Assembly (NCBI GenBank): GCA_013289045.1
Contig: JABDAU010000001.1
Coordinates: 1-64,000, forward strand
Origin: Bacteroidota bacterium
Lineage (GTDB): Bacteria; Bacteroidota; Bacteroidia; Sphingobacteriales; Sphingobacteriaceae
DNA: 64,000 nt
Direction of reading: 5' to 3'
Shown here: positions 1-8,046 of the stretch, one piece after another
How positions within the stretch are numbered: the stretch's first letter is position 1
Layout: the number at the start of each line of letters is the position of its first letter
The notes under the pieces: model-generated
The model's input: only the letters and a program-made list of their open reading frames with translations
The model's database searches: none
What the model was told of the DNA's origin: nothing
Translations under genes and position numbers: made by a program

Positions 1-2
1 AT

Positions 3-1910
3 ATGAAAAGAATTTTCCTAATTGCTTTATGCTTACTGACTTATACTTTAAGTCGCGCCCAAGGTGTTACAGACACCCATCCAGATGCGCAAATATTTGC
101 TATTGATTACCAGAACGGACAAGAATATCCTGCTACAACTGATCAGGCGATACTATTCAAAGATGCGTTTGTCGATCTTGTAAAAAACACTAACCAGTCA
201 AAGCAAACGCTAAGGTTTACGCCCGGAAGAAAAACAGCGATCATCAAACAGATCAATCCTGAAAAGATAAACGGTTACCAGCTTACATGGCAAACCACCA
301 TTTTTGGGCAGGCTAAAGCAGTTTGTACTTTTTATTACAATATCGACGAGAACTCCCTGTATTTTTTCGATCAGGGTGCCCAAAACTGGGTTGGCGTACA
401 GATCAGCCCTGAAAATGAGATCAATCTTGACAATTGCAGGGTATCTTGTCACTTTAACAGTCCGCAGGGAGGGCCTGATCTTGCAGCCAATGGCGACCAG
501 GGATTGCCTGACCTATCAGCATTGCCTGATACAACCGGCCAGGGTATTGATGAGGAAGTAACCACGGCTGAAGCGCCACCTGCTATGCCTGAATATGACC
601 AGCCAGAGTGCCCTGCCGACGGCTACATGTGGCAGCCGGGTTATTGGGCCTATAGCCCTATGGCGCGTGATTATTATTGGGTACCCGGTGTGTGGGTAGC
701 GCCACCTGCACCTGAACTATACTGGACACCCGGCTATTGGGGATATACAGGCGGCATATACCGTTTCCATGTGGGTTACTGGGGACATTCGGTAGGCTTT
801 TATGGCGGTATTAATTATGGCTATGGCTATGTTGGCGTAGGTTATGTGGGCGGCGAATGGCGCGGCAACCGATTTGCTTATAACACTGCGGTAGTGCATG
901 TTAACAGGGTTGTAATACATAATACTTATGTAAATAACACCGTGATACATAATACTACAATTATCAATAACAACCGCACCAGCTTTAACGGACAAGGCGG
1001 TATTAATGCAAGGCCTACACCAGTCGAACAGACTGCAATGCGCGATCATCACATTATGCCTACCAAGGATCAGATCGTGCACCAGCAAGCCGCATTAGGT
1101 AATAAAGACCAGTTTGCGAAAGACAACCACGGCAAGCCTACATTTACCTCTATGCAAAAAGTGCAGCCTGCTGTTTTGAATAAAGGCACAGGCCCGGCGG
1201 TGAATAACAATAATCACAATTTCAATCGTCCTGCCGGAAATAACAATAATCAAAATACCCAGGGCAGCAGGCCATTCGGCAACAACGGGCATCAGCCGGC
1301 TAATAACAATACACCAAACAATAACAGCTCTACCCCTAACAGCAATCAGCAGCCAAATAATAATGGCCAGCAAACTAATGGTTTCAACAGGGATAACCAT
1401 AGCCCGTCTTCTAATGCCAATCAACAGCAGCCTGCTACTAACGGTCAGCAGACTAATGGCTTTAACAAGGATAACCATAATCCTTCTTCAAACACCAATC
1501 AACAACAGCCTGCTACTAATGGTCAGCAAAATAATGGCACTAACAAGGATAATCACAACTCTTCAAACACTAACCAGCAGCAGCCTGCTACTAATGGTCA
1601 GCAGAATAATGGCACTAATAAGGATAATCACAACCCTTCAAATACTAATCAACAGCCCGCTGTTAACGGCCAGCAAAATAATAACAACAATCGCGGTAAC
1701 CGTAATTTGAATAATAACCAGCAACCTGCTAATAATGGTGGTAATCAGCCGAACAAAAACCAGAACAATGGGCAACAACCGGCTAATAATGGACAACAGA
1801 ATAATAATAAGACAAACCAGGGCAATAAAAACCTTAATAATAAGCCGGTTAATGAGCAGCGTCAACATACCATAAAACCTGCGCCAAAACCGGCTAAAGG
1901 CGATCAGTAA
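3..1910 (+). CDS. Secreted WXXGXW-repeat protein with Asn/Gln-rich repetitive tail
   Basis: The 635-residue product starts with a signal peptide (about residues 1-20, ending SRAQ). The start at the window edge is plausible because a complete signal peptide follows it. Residues about 200-265 carry repeated Trp-Pro-Gly-Tyr/Val-Trp units (WQPGYW, WVPGVW, WTPGYW), the hallmark of the WXXGXW/YXWGXW repeat family found in outer-membrane or cell-surface proteins. The following stretch is Gly/Tyr-rich. From about residue 400 to the end the protein is low-complexity Asn/Gln, with four to five degenerate copies of a roughly 22-26 residue unit built on QQPATNGQQ and NKDNHNPSSNTNQ. The fold of the tail is probably disordered. 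The biochemical role of the family is not established; an envelope or matrix role is an inference. It is followed directly by a strong terminator. Confidence 0.75.
   Translation: MKRIFLIALCLLTYTLSRAQGVTDTHPDAQIFAIDYQNGQEYPATTDQAILFKDAFVDLVKNTNQSKQTLRFTPGRKTAIIKQINPEKINGYQLTWQTTIFGQAKAVCTFYYNIDENSLYFFDQGAQNWVGVQISPENEINLDNCRVSCHFNSPQGGPDLAANGDQGLPDLSALPDTTGQGIDEEVTTAEAPPAMPEYDQPECPADGYMWQPGYWAYSPMARDYYWVPGVWVAPPAPELYWTPGYWGYTGGIYRFHVGYWGHSVGFYGGINYGYGYVGVGYVGGEWRGNRFAYNTAVVHVNRVVIHNTYVNNTVIHNTTIINNNRTSFNGQGGINARPTPVEQTAMRDHHIMPTKDQIVHQQAALGNKDQFAKDNHGKPTFTSMQKVQPAVLNKGTGPAVNNNNHNFNRPAGNNNNQNTQGSRPFGNNGHQPANNNTPNNNSSTPNSNQQPNNNGQQTNGFNRDNHSPSSNANQQQPATNGQQTNGFNKDNHNPSSNTNQQQPATNGQQNNGTNKDNHNSSNTNQQQPATNGQQNNGTNKDNHNPSNTNQQPAVNGQQNNNNNRGNRNLNNNQQPANNGGNQPNKNQNNGQQPANNGQQNNNKTNQGNKNLNNKPVNEQRQHTIKPAPKPAKGDQ
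1340..1840 (+). repeat. Degenerate tandem repeat encoding an N/Q-rich unit
   Basis: Within the WXXGXW-protein gene, DNA units of about 66-78 bases recur four to five times. Each contains caacagcctgctactaatgg and aaggataatcacaa-type blocks. Adjacent copies are nearly identical at the DNA level, which suggests recent slippage or recombination and possible length variation between strains. Confidence 0.7.
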
Positions 1911-1925
1911 TAAGCTAAAAATACA

Positions 1926-1970
1926 AAAAGCCTCCTATAGTATGGAAATATCCATACCGTGGGAGGCTTT
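1926..1970. terminator. Bidirectional intrinsic terminator
   Basis: AAAGCCTCC and GGAGGCTTT form the outer stem and GTATGGA / TCCATAC the inner stem around an AATA loop, with a small internal bulge. The structure lies 16 bases after the stop of the + strand gene and before the end of the convergent minus-strand gene. A T-rich stretch follows on the + side (tttatttt) and A-tracts precede it, so it can work in both directions. Confidence 0.8.
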
Positions 1971-2004
1971 ATTTTATAAGATCAGTTTCTATTAAATACT
2001 TTAT

Positions 2005-2514
2005 TTATGACATCAAATTTAACTCGACGCCGAGCGTGCGAGCAAAGTTGTTGGCGTATATGCGTATAACTTCCAGCTTAAACTTCTCCCAGATAGAATG
2101 TAAACGGTCGTTTTCTGTGTCAGAAATAAGCTTGTCAAGCACAAAAGTTTCATGTTCAGGTTGCTCAATTACGGCTATAAAATAGTTAAAGTGATATTTA
2201 TGCCCGCAAAACCTGTTAAGAAATTGCCATTGAATATCCCGTTTTTGCGCCGTACCGAGCTTGCCTATTTCTATGATATCCTCTGTTGAAGACGATATAT
2301 TGGCAAGGCGCATAAAAAGATCATGATAATCCCGTTGCGGCAGCTCCATCCCCGTTACATCATAAAGTTCAATGGCGCCATCATATAGCAAAGGTGTTTT
2401 TACCTGAAAAAAGCTGCCGTTTTTTGAATCGTAATAATAATGGTTATTACTGTTGTGCGCCTCTGTCATGGCATGTGCCAGCCATGAGAGGTTAAATTTT
2501 TCCATCAATGTCAT
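2005..2514 (-). CDS. Conserved hypothetical protein, UPF0158-like
   Basis: Small acidic/aromatic soluble protein of about 169 residues with no signal peptide or membrane segment. The start is placed at the ATG at 2514 because AAGGAG lies five bases upstream of it; a longer reading from 2541 adds nine residues and would put this SD-like sequence inside the gene. Its layout is an N-terminal WLAHAM helix, an acidic strand region, a central RDYHDLFMRLANI segment and a C-terminal helical segment after FLNRF. This loosely resembles the UPF0158 family, whose function is unknown. That assignment is a weak resemblance by eye only. It is convergent with the WXXGXW gene and divergent from the LanB-type gene, so it is probably monocistronic. 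Confidence 0.55.
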   Translation of the reverse strand: MTLMEKFNLSWLAHAMTEAHNSNNHYYYDSKNGSFFQVKTPLLYDGAIELYDVTGMELPQRDYHDLFMRLANISSSTEDIIEIGKLGTAQKRDIQWQFLNRFCGHKYHFNYFIAVIEQPEHETFVLDKLISDTENDRLHSIWEKFKLEVIRIYANNFARTLGVELNLMS

Positions 2515-2821
2515 ACCTGCTCCTTTCGTCATTCTTAACATTGTTTGGCGGTTTACCTGTTACTTAAAAATACCGCACCCGCCAGGCGCTAAGGCCTGTG
2601 CGGGGGTACAAATTCTAAAACACTTATAGGGTTAGGTTTAAGCCCAAAATCAAAACAATTGAAGGTAAAATTTTATGTGTTAACACATCTGTTTTGAGTG
2701 CGAGCTTCTATCACGCTTTTTAGCCATTTTAACCCGAAAACAACCTGTTTTATAGAAGAAGCTTTAATTAATAATTCGGAAGGTGGTTTTTTGAGTATAA
2801 ACACACTAAAGTTTCAGCAAT
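2515..2821. promoter_or_regulatory. Divergent intergenic region with a 14-bp perfect palindrome
   Basis: This stretch separates the minus-strand hypothetical gene from the dehydratase gene. It contains no convincing gene. A perfect palindrome ATGTGTTAACACAT lies at 2675-2688, about 134 bases before the dehydratase start. No exact TAnnTTTG promoter was found on either strand. Very short ORFs (11-15 codons) occur but have no support. Confidence 0.4.
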
Positions 2822-5671
2822 ATGAACGCAAAAAAACAGCATTTAAAATTGATGGACACCCTGATCTGCCGCACGCCCGTTTTTGGTGTTACAGATGAAC
2901 AAGACACTTGCTGGCCACAATTAAAAGAGCTCATAAAGGAAGCATCTCCTGAATTTTACAATGTGATTGCGGGATGGGATGCTGAACACTTAAACGCAGT
3001 AAACGAGAAAACAGCATTTACTATATGGAAGTACTTTAACAGGTCGCGGTTCAGGTCTACCCCATTCGGTAATTTTGCTGCCATTAGTTTTGTGCCTGTG
3101 CCAACTGGGGATAGTAATGCCCAACCTTTAAGTATCAAAAGTAAAATGATATCACAGCAATTTACCGATTGGTCGGCAAAAGACGATTATCTGCAAAATG
3201 CTAAAAAAACCGTGCAGCGTTCGGAGTGGTTCCAAAGCAACTCAACATATTATATTGTTGGAGACCAACTCCGTTATATCAAACACACAGACGGGCAGTT
3301 TGAGCTGGTAACCGTTATGGTGTTCGATGAGCTTGATAAACTATTAGCTACATGCCGTATCAGCCAAAGTAAACGGTCGGTATACGGGCTAATGTTTTTG
3401 GCATTTGAAATGCATCCGCACGCGGTTGATAATCTGCTTTGCCAGCTAGTTGAATGCCAGTTATTATTGACCGATAGAATGCCTAACATTATAGGTGAAG
3501 ACTATTTTAAGCGGGTAAATCTACCGCAGAAGAATGATACACAACGATATATTATTGCGGAAAGGGAACTGAATGACGGGCAACCCGATATACAACCACT
3601 TAATATGCTTGCTGAATACCTGGAGCTTATAAAGGATTTTATACCTGGGACAAAAAACAAGCATCTTACTACTTTTAAACAGGAATTTAGCAGGAAATTT
3701 GATCTGAAAGCTGTTCCGCTAAGCGTTGCTCTTGATCCGGAAACGGGGATTGGCTATGGCGATATGGCGCAGGCCCCGCAGGAACCGGCATTGAGCGCTG
3801 TATTTGCCGGCTTGCAGAAAAAAGAAGCTACTGCTACGGCATTCACTTACACTACACAGCATCGTTTCCTGTTAAATGCGCTGATGAAAGGTAATGTCAT
3901 CCGGCTCGAAACATTTAAAAATGACAATACTGGAAATTCCGACTTATTGCCTAATACATTGAGTGTGATGTATCATTACTGGCAGGGAATGCCGGTAATA
4001 CAAACAGCAGGCGGATGTACGGCAAGCTCGCTTATCGGGCGATTTACCCTTGCCTGCGGGGAAGCTGAAAGGGTGGCGAGGCAAATTGTGACTACTGAAG
4101 AAAGTGCTAATCCCCAGGTACTTTTTTTCGACATTGCTTACCAGGCAGAAAAACGGGTTGACAATGTAAACCGCAGGAAACAAATTTATAATTATGAATT
4201 GCCGATACTGACCTGGTCATGCAGTGGATCAACACTTTCAATGGATGATATTTGGGTGATGGTTCGCAGTGGTGAGGTGATCCTGTGGTCAAAACAATAT
4301 AACAAGCGACTGGTACCACGTATCGCAACCGCATATAACTATAATCGTTCAGATCTTGCTGTATACCGTTTTTTGTGCGATCTGCAACATCAGAACATCA
4401 AATCCGATCTCACGTTCAATTTCCAACAACTTTTTCCGGGCCTTGATCACTATCCGCGTGTTACTTATAAGGGTATTGTAGTATCGGCTGCGATGTGGCG
4501 TGTTGATCCAAAAGACTTTTTATCGGGTGATAAAGAAAAGAACATTTCCCGATTAAAAGCGAGGCTGAGCGCAAATAAAATAAATACACGTTTTAAATGC
4601 GGCAATGCTGATCAAACACTTTGTATTGACCCTAATAACACACGGGACATAGATGCCTTCCTTACCTATTGCAAGCAGAATAGTGAGAAGGAAATTTATA
4701 TACAGGAGGCACTTATAGACGAAACAACAATGATAGAAGATGAAAACGGCAAGGAGTATTTGCCCCAGTACATCGCGAATTATTTTCACGAGCAGCCTGT
4801 TTATCGAAACCTGCAGTCTTATACACATCTCCCGGAAGCAGAAAAAACAGCTTACAGCGCATTTTTACCCGGCAGTGAATGGCTGTATTTTGAAATATAT
4901 TGCCATCCGTTACGGGCGAATGATATACTCGAGCAACGCATCAACGCAATAATAATCACGCATAAAAAACAGCTGCAGAAGTGGTTCTTTATCAGATATA
5001 GTGATCCGAAACCACATATACGGTTAAGGCTGCAGGTAAAGAATAAAGCTTTTGTAAACGAGATAATTTGCCATTTAAAAACAGGTTTGGAATCACTTTG
5101 GACCGATGGCTTAATAGCGGATATCCAGATCAAAGCCTATCTAAGGGAAACGGAGAGATATGGACTACACAGGATGGATAAAGTTGAGGATTGGTTTCAT
5201 TATGATAGTAAATACGTGCTCAAGTTATTATCTCAAAATTATAACGACAAGCAACTGTATCGCCTGACACTTGAATTAATGAACCGGCTTTTCGAGCTGG
5301 CATTTGAGAATATTGATGAACGCATTAGCCTGATAAAAACAATTTCCGACAACTTTAGTAATGAATTTTCCATCAGTAACGATGATTATAAAGTCATAAA
5401 TAAATCCTTTGAAAGCTTTAGGGCCGACAAAAGTAATTATACATTACCCGCAAGTGAAAGCTTTTTAAAGCAATACGATAACGCTTTTAATAGTATAATG
5501 AATACTTGTAACGCACATGAAAAGGCAAGTATGGTAGCAGATATTATCCACATGCATGTGAACCGTGTTTTTTGTAATGAACAACGTATGCACGAGGCTA
5601 TACTGTACCAATATTTGCAAAAGTTGGTAAGGATGCAGAAGCATCTTGCAGTTGTTGAAGTGGCACTTTGA
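2822..5671 (+). CDS. Lantibiotic (class I lanthipeptide-type) dehydratase, full length
   Basis: 949-residue cytoplasmic enzyme of the LanB family, which activates Ser/Thr side chains of a precursor peptide with glutamyl-tRNA and then eliminates glutamate to give dehydroamino acids. The N-terminal part begins with the typical LICRTPVFG strand, and the family arginine-rich loop RSRFRSTPFGNFAAI lies at residues 74-88. A long glutamylation region follows. From about residue 684 (EWLYFEIYCHP, then KWFFIRYSDPKPHIRLRL) comes the C-terminal elimination domain, also called the thiopeptide-type bacteriocin biosynthesis domain. Glutamylation and elimination domains are thus in one chain, about the usual 1000 residues. 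An alternative start is Met11. No LanC cyclase, transporter or protease lies beside it. Its 3' end overlaps the convergent kinase gene by 74 bases. The small peptide gene at 6821 is the likely substrate (inference). Confidence 0.88.
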   Translation: MNAKKQHLKLMDTLICRTPVFGVTDEQDTCWPQLKELIKEASPEFYNVIAGWDAEHLNAVNEKTAFTIWKYFNRSRFRSTPFGNFAAISFVPVPTGDSNAQPLSIKSKMISQQFTDWSAKDDYLQNAKKTVQRSEWFQSNSTYYIVGDQLRYIKHTDGQFELVTVMVFDELDKLLATCRISQSKRSVYGLMFLAFEMHPHAVDNLLCQLVECQLLLTDRMPNIIGEDYFKRVNLPQKNDTQRYIIAERELNDGQPDIQPLNMLAEYLELIKDFIPGTKNKHLTTFKQEFSRKFDLKAVPLSVALDPETGIGYGDMAQAPQEPALSAVFAGLQKKEATATAFTYTTQHRFLLNALMKGNVIRLETFKNDNTGNSDLLPNTLSVMYHYWQGMPVIQTAGGCTASSLIGRFTLACGEAERVARQIVTTEESANPQVLFFDIAYQAEKRVDNVNRRKQIYNYELPILTWSCSGSTLSMDDIWVMVRSGEVILWSKQYNKRLVPRIATAYNYNRSDLAVYRFLCDLQHQNIKSDLTFNFQQLFPGLDHYPRVTYKGIVVSAAMWRVDPKDFLSGDKEKNISRLKARLSANKINTRFKCGNADQTLCIDPNNTRDIDAFLTYCKQNSEKEIYIQEALIDETTMIEDENGKEYLPQYIANYFHEQPVYRNLQSYTHLPEAEKTAYSAFLPGSEWLYFEIYCHPLRANDILEQRINAIIITHKKQLQKWFFIRYSDPKPHIRLRLQVKNKAFVNEIICHLKTGLESLWTDGLIADIQIKAYLRETERYGLHRMDKVEDWFHYDSKYVLKLLSQNYNDKQLYRLTLELMNRLFELAFENIDERISLIKTISDNFSNEFSISNDDYKVINKSFESFRADKSNYTLPASESFLKQYDNAFNSIMNTCNAHEKASMVADIIHMHVNRVFCNEQRMHEAILYQYLQKLVRMQKHLAVVEVAL

Positions 5672-6728
5672 TAGTAAGTTTGAAATGTCCGTCCCCATCC
5701 TGGTGATGGTCGAAATACACGGCGTCGCCATAAGCATATTTCAGCCGTTGTGCAATATTTGCCAAGCCGGTGTGATGGCTGGTGCTTTGTTTCTGTCGGT
5801 TACTGATATTATCGGTTTTGATAACAAATGTTTCTTTTTCAATATAAATTTCCATCGTCGCTTCCTGGCCATTTTGCAGGTTGCCATGTTTAAATATATT
5901 TTCGGTAAGGGTTAAAAGCACCAGCGGTATAAAGCTAATTGCGCGAACCTCATCTGAGTAAATGAGCCTCAGCGGCAGATCTTCATTTTTGCGCAAGTGG
6001 TTAAGATATTGCAGATTTTGCACTTGCTCTATTTCATCTCCTATCAGGATAAACTCGCCCATCTTGTCGGCATCGATGGCATAGCGCATCATTTCAGAAA
6101 GTGTGATGATGGCGTCGGCAGCTTTTGGAGACAGCTCAGATACATTGTGATAAACAAAATCGAGCGTATTGAATAAAAAGTGTGGATTGATCTGTGCTTT
6201 AAGGAAAGCATTTTGCGCGCGGGTCAATTCCTGTTCTATTTTTTGGCGTTTGATCACCTCATTTAATTTTTCACGCTCAAGTGCTTCTGATTTTTTGGTT
6301 TCATTAACATAGTTTCTTACAAAATAATATCCCGTTGAAACACCAAGATAATACATACCCCTGTAAGCATGTAAAAGCAGGTAGTATAAATTTATAGCTG
6401 GTTTACCATCCATTAAATGGACGTTAATGCTTGTAAGGGCCGTATCATCAACATAATAAACCGATACAAAAACAACCAATTCTGGTATTACAGCTACTGG
6501 AAATTTCCAAAATGCAGCTCTTTTATTCTTAAACGCCCATGGCAGCGCGGTGTTGCTATGATAATAGAAGAAGAAAATTACAATTATATAATGCGTTAAA
6601 TAACTCAATGGCGACCCGTGCTGGGATGTAAGTATTTCAACTATTACATTTTCATAAAAAATGAATAATATCCATAAGAGGAAATGGATCCTATATTTCA
6701 CCAACCATGCTCTTATTCTTTTAATCAT
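5598..6728 (-). CDS. LytS-type sensor histidine kinase
   Basis: 376-residue membrane kinase of the His_kinase (LytS/YehU) family. Four hydrophobic segments (about residues 15-33, 43-56, 78-92 and 112-137) are followed by a coiled coil (about 143-175) and the phosphoacceptor motif INPHFLFN with His183. The C-terminal HATPase region contains ENIFKHG (N-box) and TGLANIAQRLKYAYG (G-box). It probably phosphorylates the LytTR regulator encoded just upstream on the same strand. The 235-base gap between them is occupied by the opposite-strand peptide gene. The 3' end overlaps the dehydratase gene by 74 bases in convergent orientation. The signal is unknown; regulation of the peptide locus is inferred from position. 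Confidence 0.88.
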   Translation of the reverse strand: MIKRIRAWLVKYRIHFLLWILFIFYENVIVEILTSQHGSPLSYLTHYIIVIFFFYYHSNTALPWAFKNKRAAFWKFPVAVIPELVVFVSVYYVDDTALTSINVHLMDGKPAINLYYLLLHAYRGMYYLGVSTGYYFVRNYVNETKKSEALEREKLNEVIKRQKIEQELTRAQNAFLKAQINPHFLFNTLDFVYHNVSELSPKAADAIITLSEMMRYAIDADKMGEFILIGDEIEQVQNLQYLNHLRKNEDLPLRLIYSDEVRAISFIPLVLLTLTENIFKHGNLQNGQEATMEIYIEKETFVIKTDNISNRQKQSTSHHTGLANIAQRLKYAYGDAVYFDHHQDGDGHFKLTIKVPLQQLQDASASLPTFANIGTV

Positions 6729-6820
6729 GCCATTTTACCATTTCATATAGAAAAGTCGCACTTCTACATAGCCTTTTTTCTACCGTATTAAAAATCATCA
6801 TAAGTTCATAAAAAAAGATC

Positions 6821-6940
6821 ATGAAACATAAAAAAATTAAAATCGCAGTTCGCCAGCTTTTTGTTTATAAAGCACCAAAATCAAATTCACCGATGGATAC
6901 AACACCAACAACTGTTACCGGCACCGGTATAATTATTTAA
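6821..6940 (+). CDS. Candidate RiPP precursor peptide (39 residues), Ser/Thr-rich, no Cys
   Basis: This short ORF lies in the 235-base gap between the kinase and response-regulator genes, on the opposite strand to both and on the same strand as the dehydratase. The peptide starts MKHKKIKIAVRQLF, a basic amphipathic leader-like segment. It then passes through a Lys/Pro linker and ends MDTTPTTVTGTGIII. Residues 21-39 hold two Ser and six Thr and no Cys, so a LanB enzyme could dehydrate the peptide but thioether rings could not form within it. The upstream sequence is A-rich with no strong SD, usual for Bacteroidota. The stop at 6938-6940 is followed after ten bases by a strong + strand terminator. 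Precursor status is an inference from composition, terminator and neighbourhood. Chance ORFs of this length are common, which limits confidence. Confidence 0.6.
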   Translation: MKHKKIKIAVRQLFVYKAPKSNSPMDTTPTTVTGTGIII

Positions 6941-6950
6941 TAGAACTCTA

Positions 6951-6996
6951 TTAAAGGCAGGGCTTAAACCCTGCGTCCTGCCTTTAATAATTTTTT
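6951..6996 (+). terminator. Intrinsic terminator of the small peptide gene
   Basis: TTAAAGGCAGG (6951-6961) pairs perfectly with CCTGCCTTTAA (6977-6987), and TAATTTTTT follows on the + strand. An alternative shorter hairpin GCAGGG / CCCTGC shares the left arm. The T-run is on the + side only, so it terminates + strand transcription coming from the 39-codon gene. It overlaps the 3' end of the minus-strand response regulator gene. Confidence 0.75.
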
Positions 6997-7707
6997 CTCC
7001 ATAAATGCCGTAAAGTCTTTACGGAAATTTTCGCCAACCGTTATTTGTATTCCATTTACCATCCGCACCGTGTTCCCTATAATAGAATCGATGTGTTCCT
7101 TATTCAGGATAAAGCTACGGTGATATTTTACAAAATTTGGAAACTGGCTCAATATCTGCGCAATTTCAGTTAACGACATATAGGTTAGTATCTTCTCCTT
7201 CACCGTATATATCATCACATAATTCTGTTGGCTTTCAACAGCTATCACATCTTTATAACGCACTTTCACAAGCTTATGGTTTTCATCCTTGTTTTTTGCA
7301 AAAAAATAGTCGTCAGTAGGGCTGGTGTCTGTAATGCTTTCAGCCTTAGCCGGAAATAAACGGGCTATTGTTGATGCAAATTTCGACATGGAATAAGGCT
7401 TTAGCAAATAGGCATCGGCGCTTACCTGGAAAGCCTCGTAGCCATATTTAGTATGGGCAGTGGTAAATACCAGCTTATTTGTTTTCTCCCTTATTTGCTG
7501 CGAAAGCTCTATCCCCGTAATATTAGGCATACTGATATCCATCAGTATAAGGTCAACGGGATCTGAGCTGGATAGTTCCATCAATGCGGCAATCGGGTCA
7601 GTATAACACTTTGTTAAAACCAGCGAAGGGATCTGTTCAATGTATTTTTTCAATCCTTCAATTGAGTATGCTTCATCATCAATTATTATACACTTATGCT
7701 TAATCAT
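6964..7707 (-). CDS. LytTR-family response regulator (paralog 1)
   Basis: 247 residues: a receiver domain (residues 5-120) with the acidic pocket IIIDDE, phosphoacceptor Asp57 in LILMDISMP, the conserved Thr in FTTAH and Lys in LLKPY, then a LytTR DNA-binding domain (about 140-240) with AVESQQNYVMIYT and FVKYHRSFILNKEHI. It probably pairs with the kinase transcribed next. It is clearly homologous to the divergently transcribed regulator at 8047. Its last codons overlap the + strand terminator of the peptide gene. Confidence 0.9.
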   Translation of the reverse strand: MIKHKCIIIDDEAYSIEGLKKYIEQIPSLVLTKCYTDPIAALMELSSSDPVDLILMDISMPNITGIELSQQIREKTNKLVFTTAHTKYGYEAFQVSADAYLLKPYSMSKFASTIARLFPAKAESITDTSPTDDYFFAKNKDENHKLVKVRYKDVIAVESQQNYVMIYTVKEKILTYMSLTEIAQILSQFPNFVKYHRSFILNKEHIDSIIGNTVRMVNGIQITVGENFRKDFTAFMEKKLLKAGRRV

Positions 7708-8046
7708 GCTGAAGAATTAATTTAATTATTTAACCGAAACGGTGTGACTTTTTTCATACTACGAGCTGTATTATATATTAAAGTATAGGTTTTATTTAAT
7801 CAAACAGGATCTATTATTTATCAATTTAGAGGTTTTATGTAGAATATTTACCTTTCTAAGTAAAAAAATTTATTTATCCCCGTATAACTACTTAATTTGA
7901 TCACGTTTTAATTGACACTCTGCTTGTATCATAACTAAGTACTATCTCAGTACGTTGCTTAATTATTTACGTTATATTTAATAAACGTTATCAGCGAATA
8001 CTGTTAAATTATTAGTGAGATGCAATCTTCACCTCTAATCCATAAA
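7708..8046. promoter_or_regulatory. Divergent regulator intergenic region with spaced ACGTT repeats
   Basis: AT-rich region between two divergent LytTR genes, with no gene. Three copies of (T/A)ACGTT begin at 7951, 7968 and 7984, spaced 17 and 16 bases, and a further CACGTT lies at 7902. Their position 60-95 bases before the + strand start suits binding by a regulator. They match only the GTT core of the described LytTR-binding pattern. No exact TAnnTTTG promoter was found. Confidence 0.4.

Noticed and set aside
717..1478. Long minus-strand ORFs opposite the WXXGXW gene
   Set aside because: They mirror the repetitive low-complexity coding strand and show no family features.
2680..2727. 15-codon minus ORF (starts MAKKRDRSS) with Ser and one Cys near the dehydratase
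   Set aside because: Too short, overlaps the palindrome, and has no terminator or ribosome-binding support.
2698..2898. 66-codon + strand ORF just before the dehydratase, considered as a precursor peptide
   Set aside because: It starts with GTG, overlaps the dehydratase start by 77 bases in another frame, and its composition is not leader/core-like.
7720..7757. 11-codon minus ORF upstream of the first LytTR regulator, possible leader peptide
   Set aside because: Short AT-rich reading frame with no attenuator structure; expected by chance.
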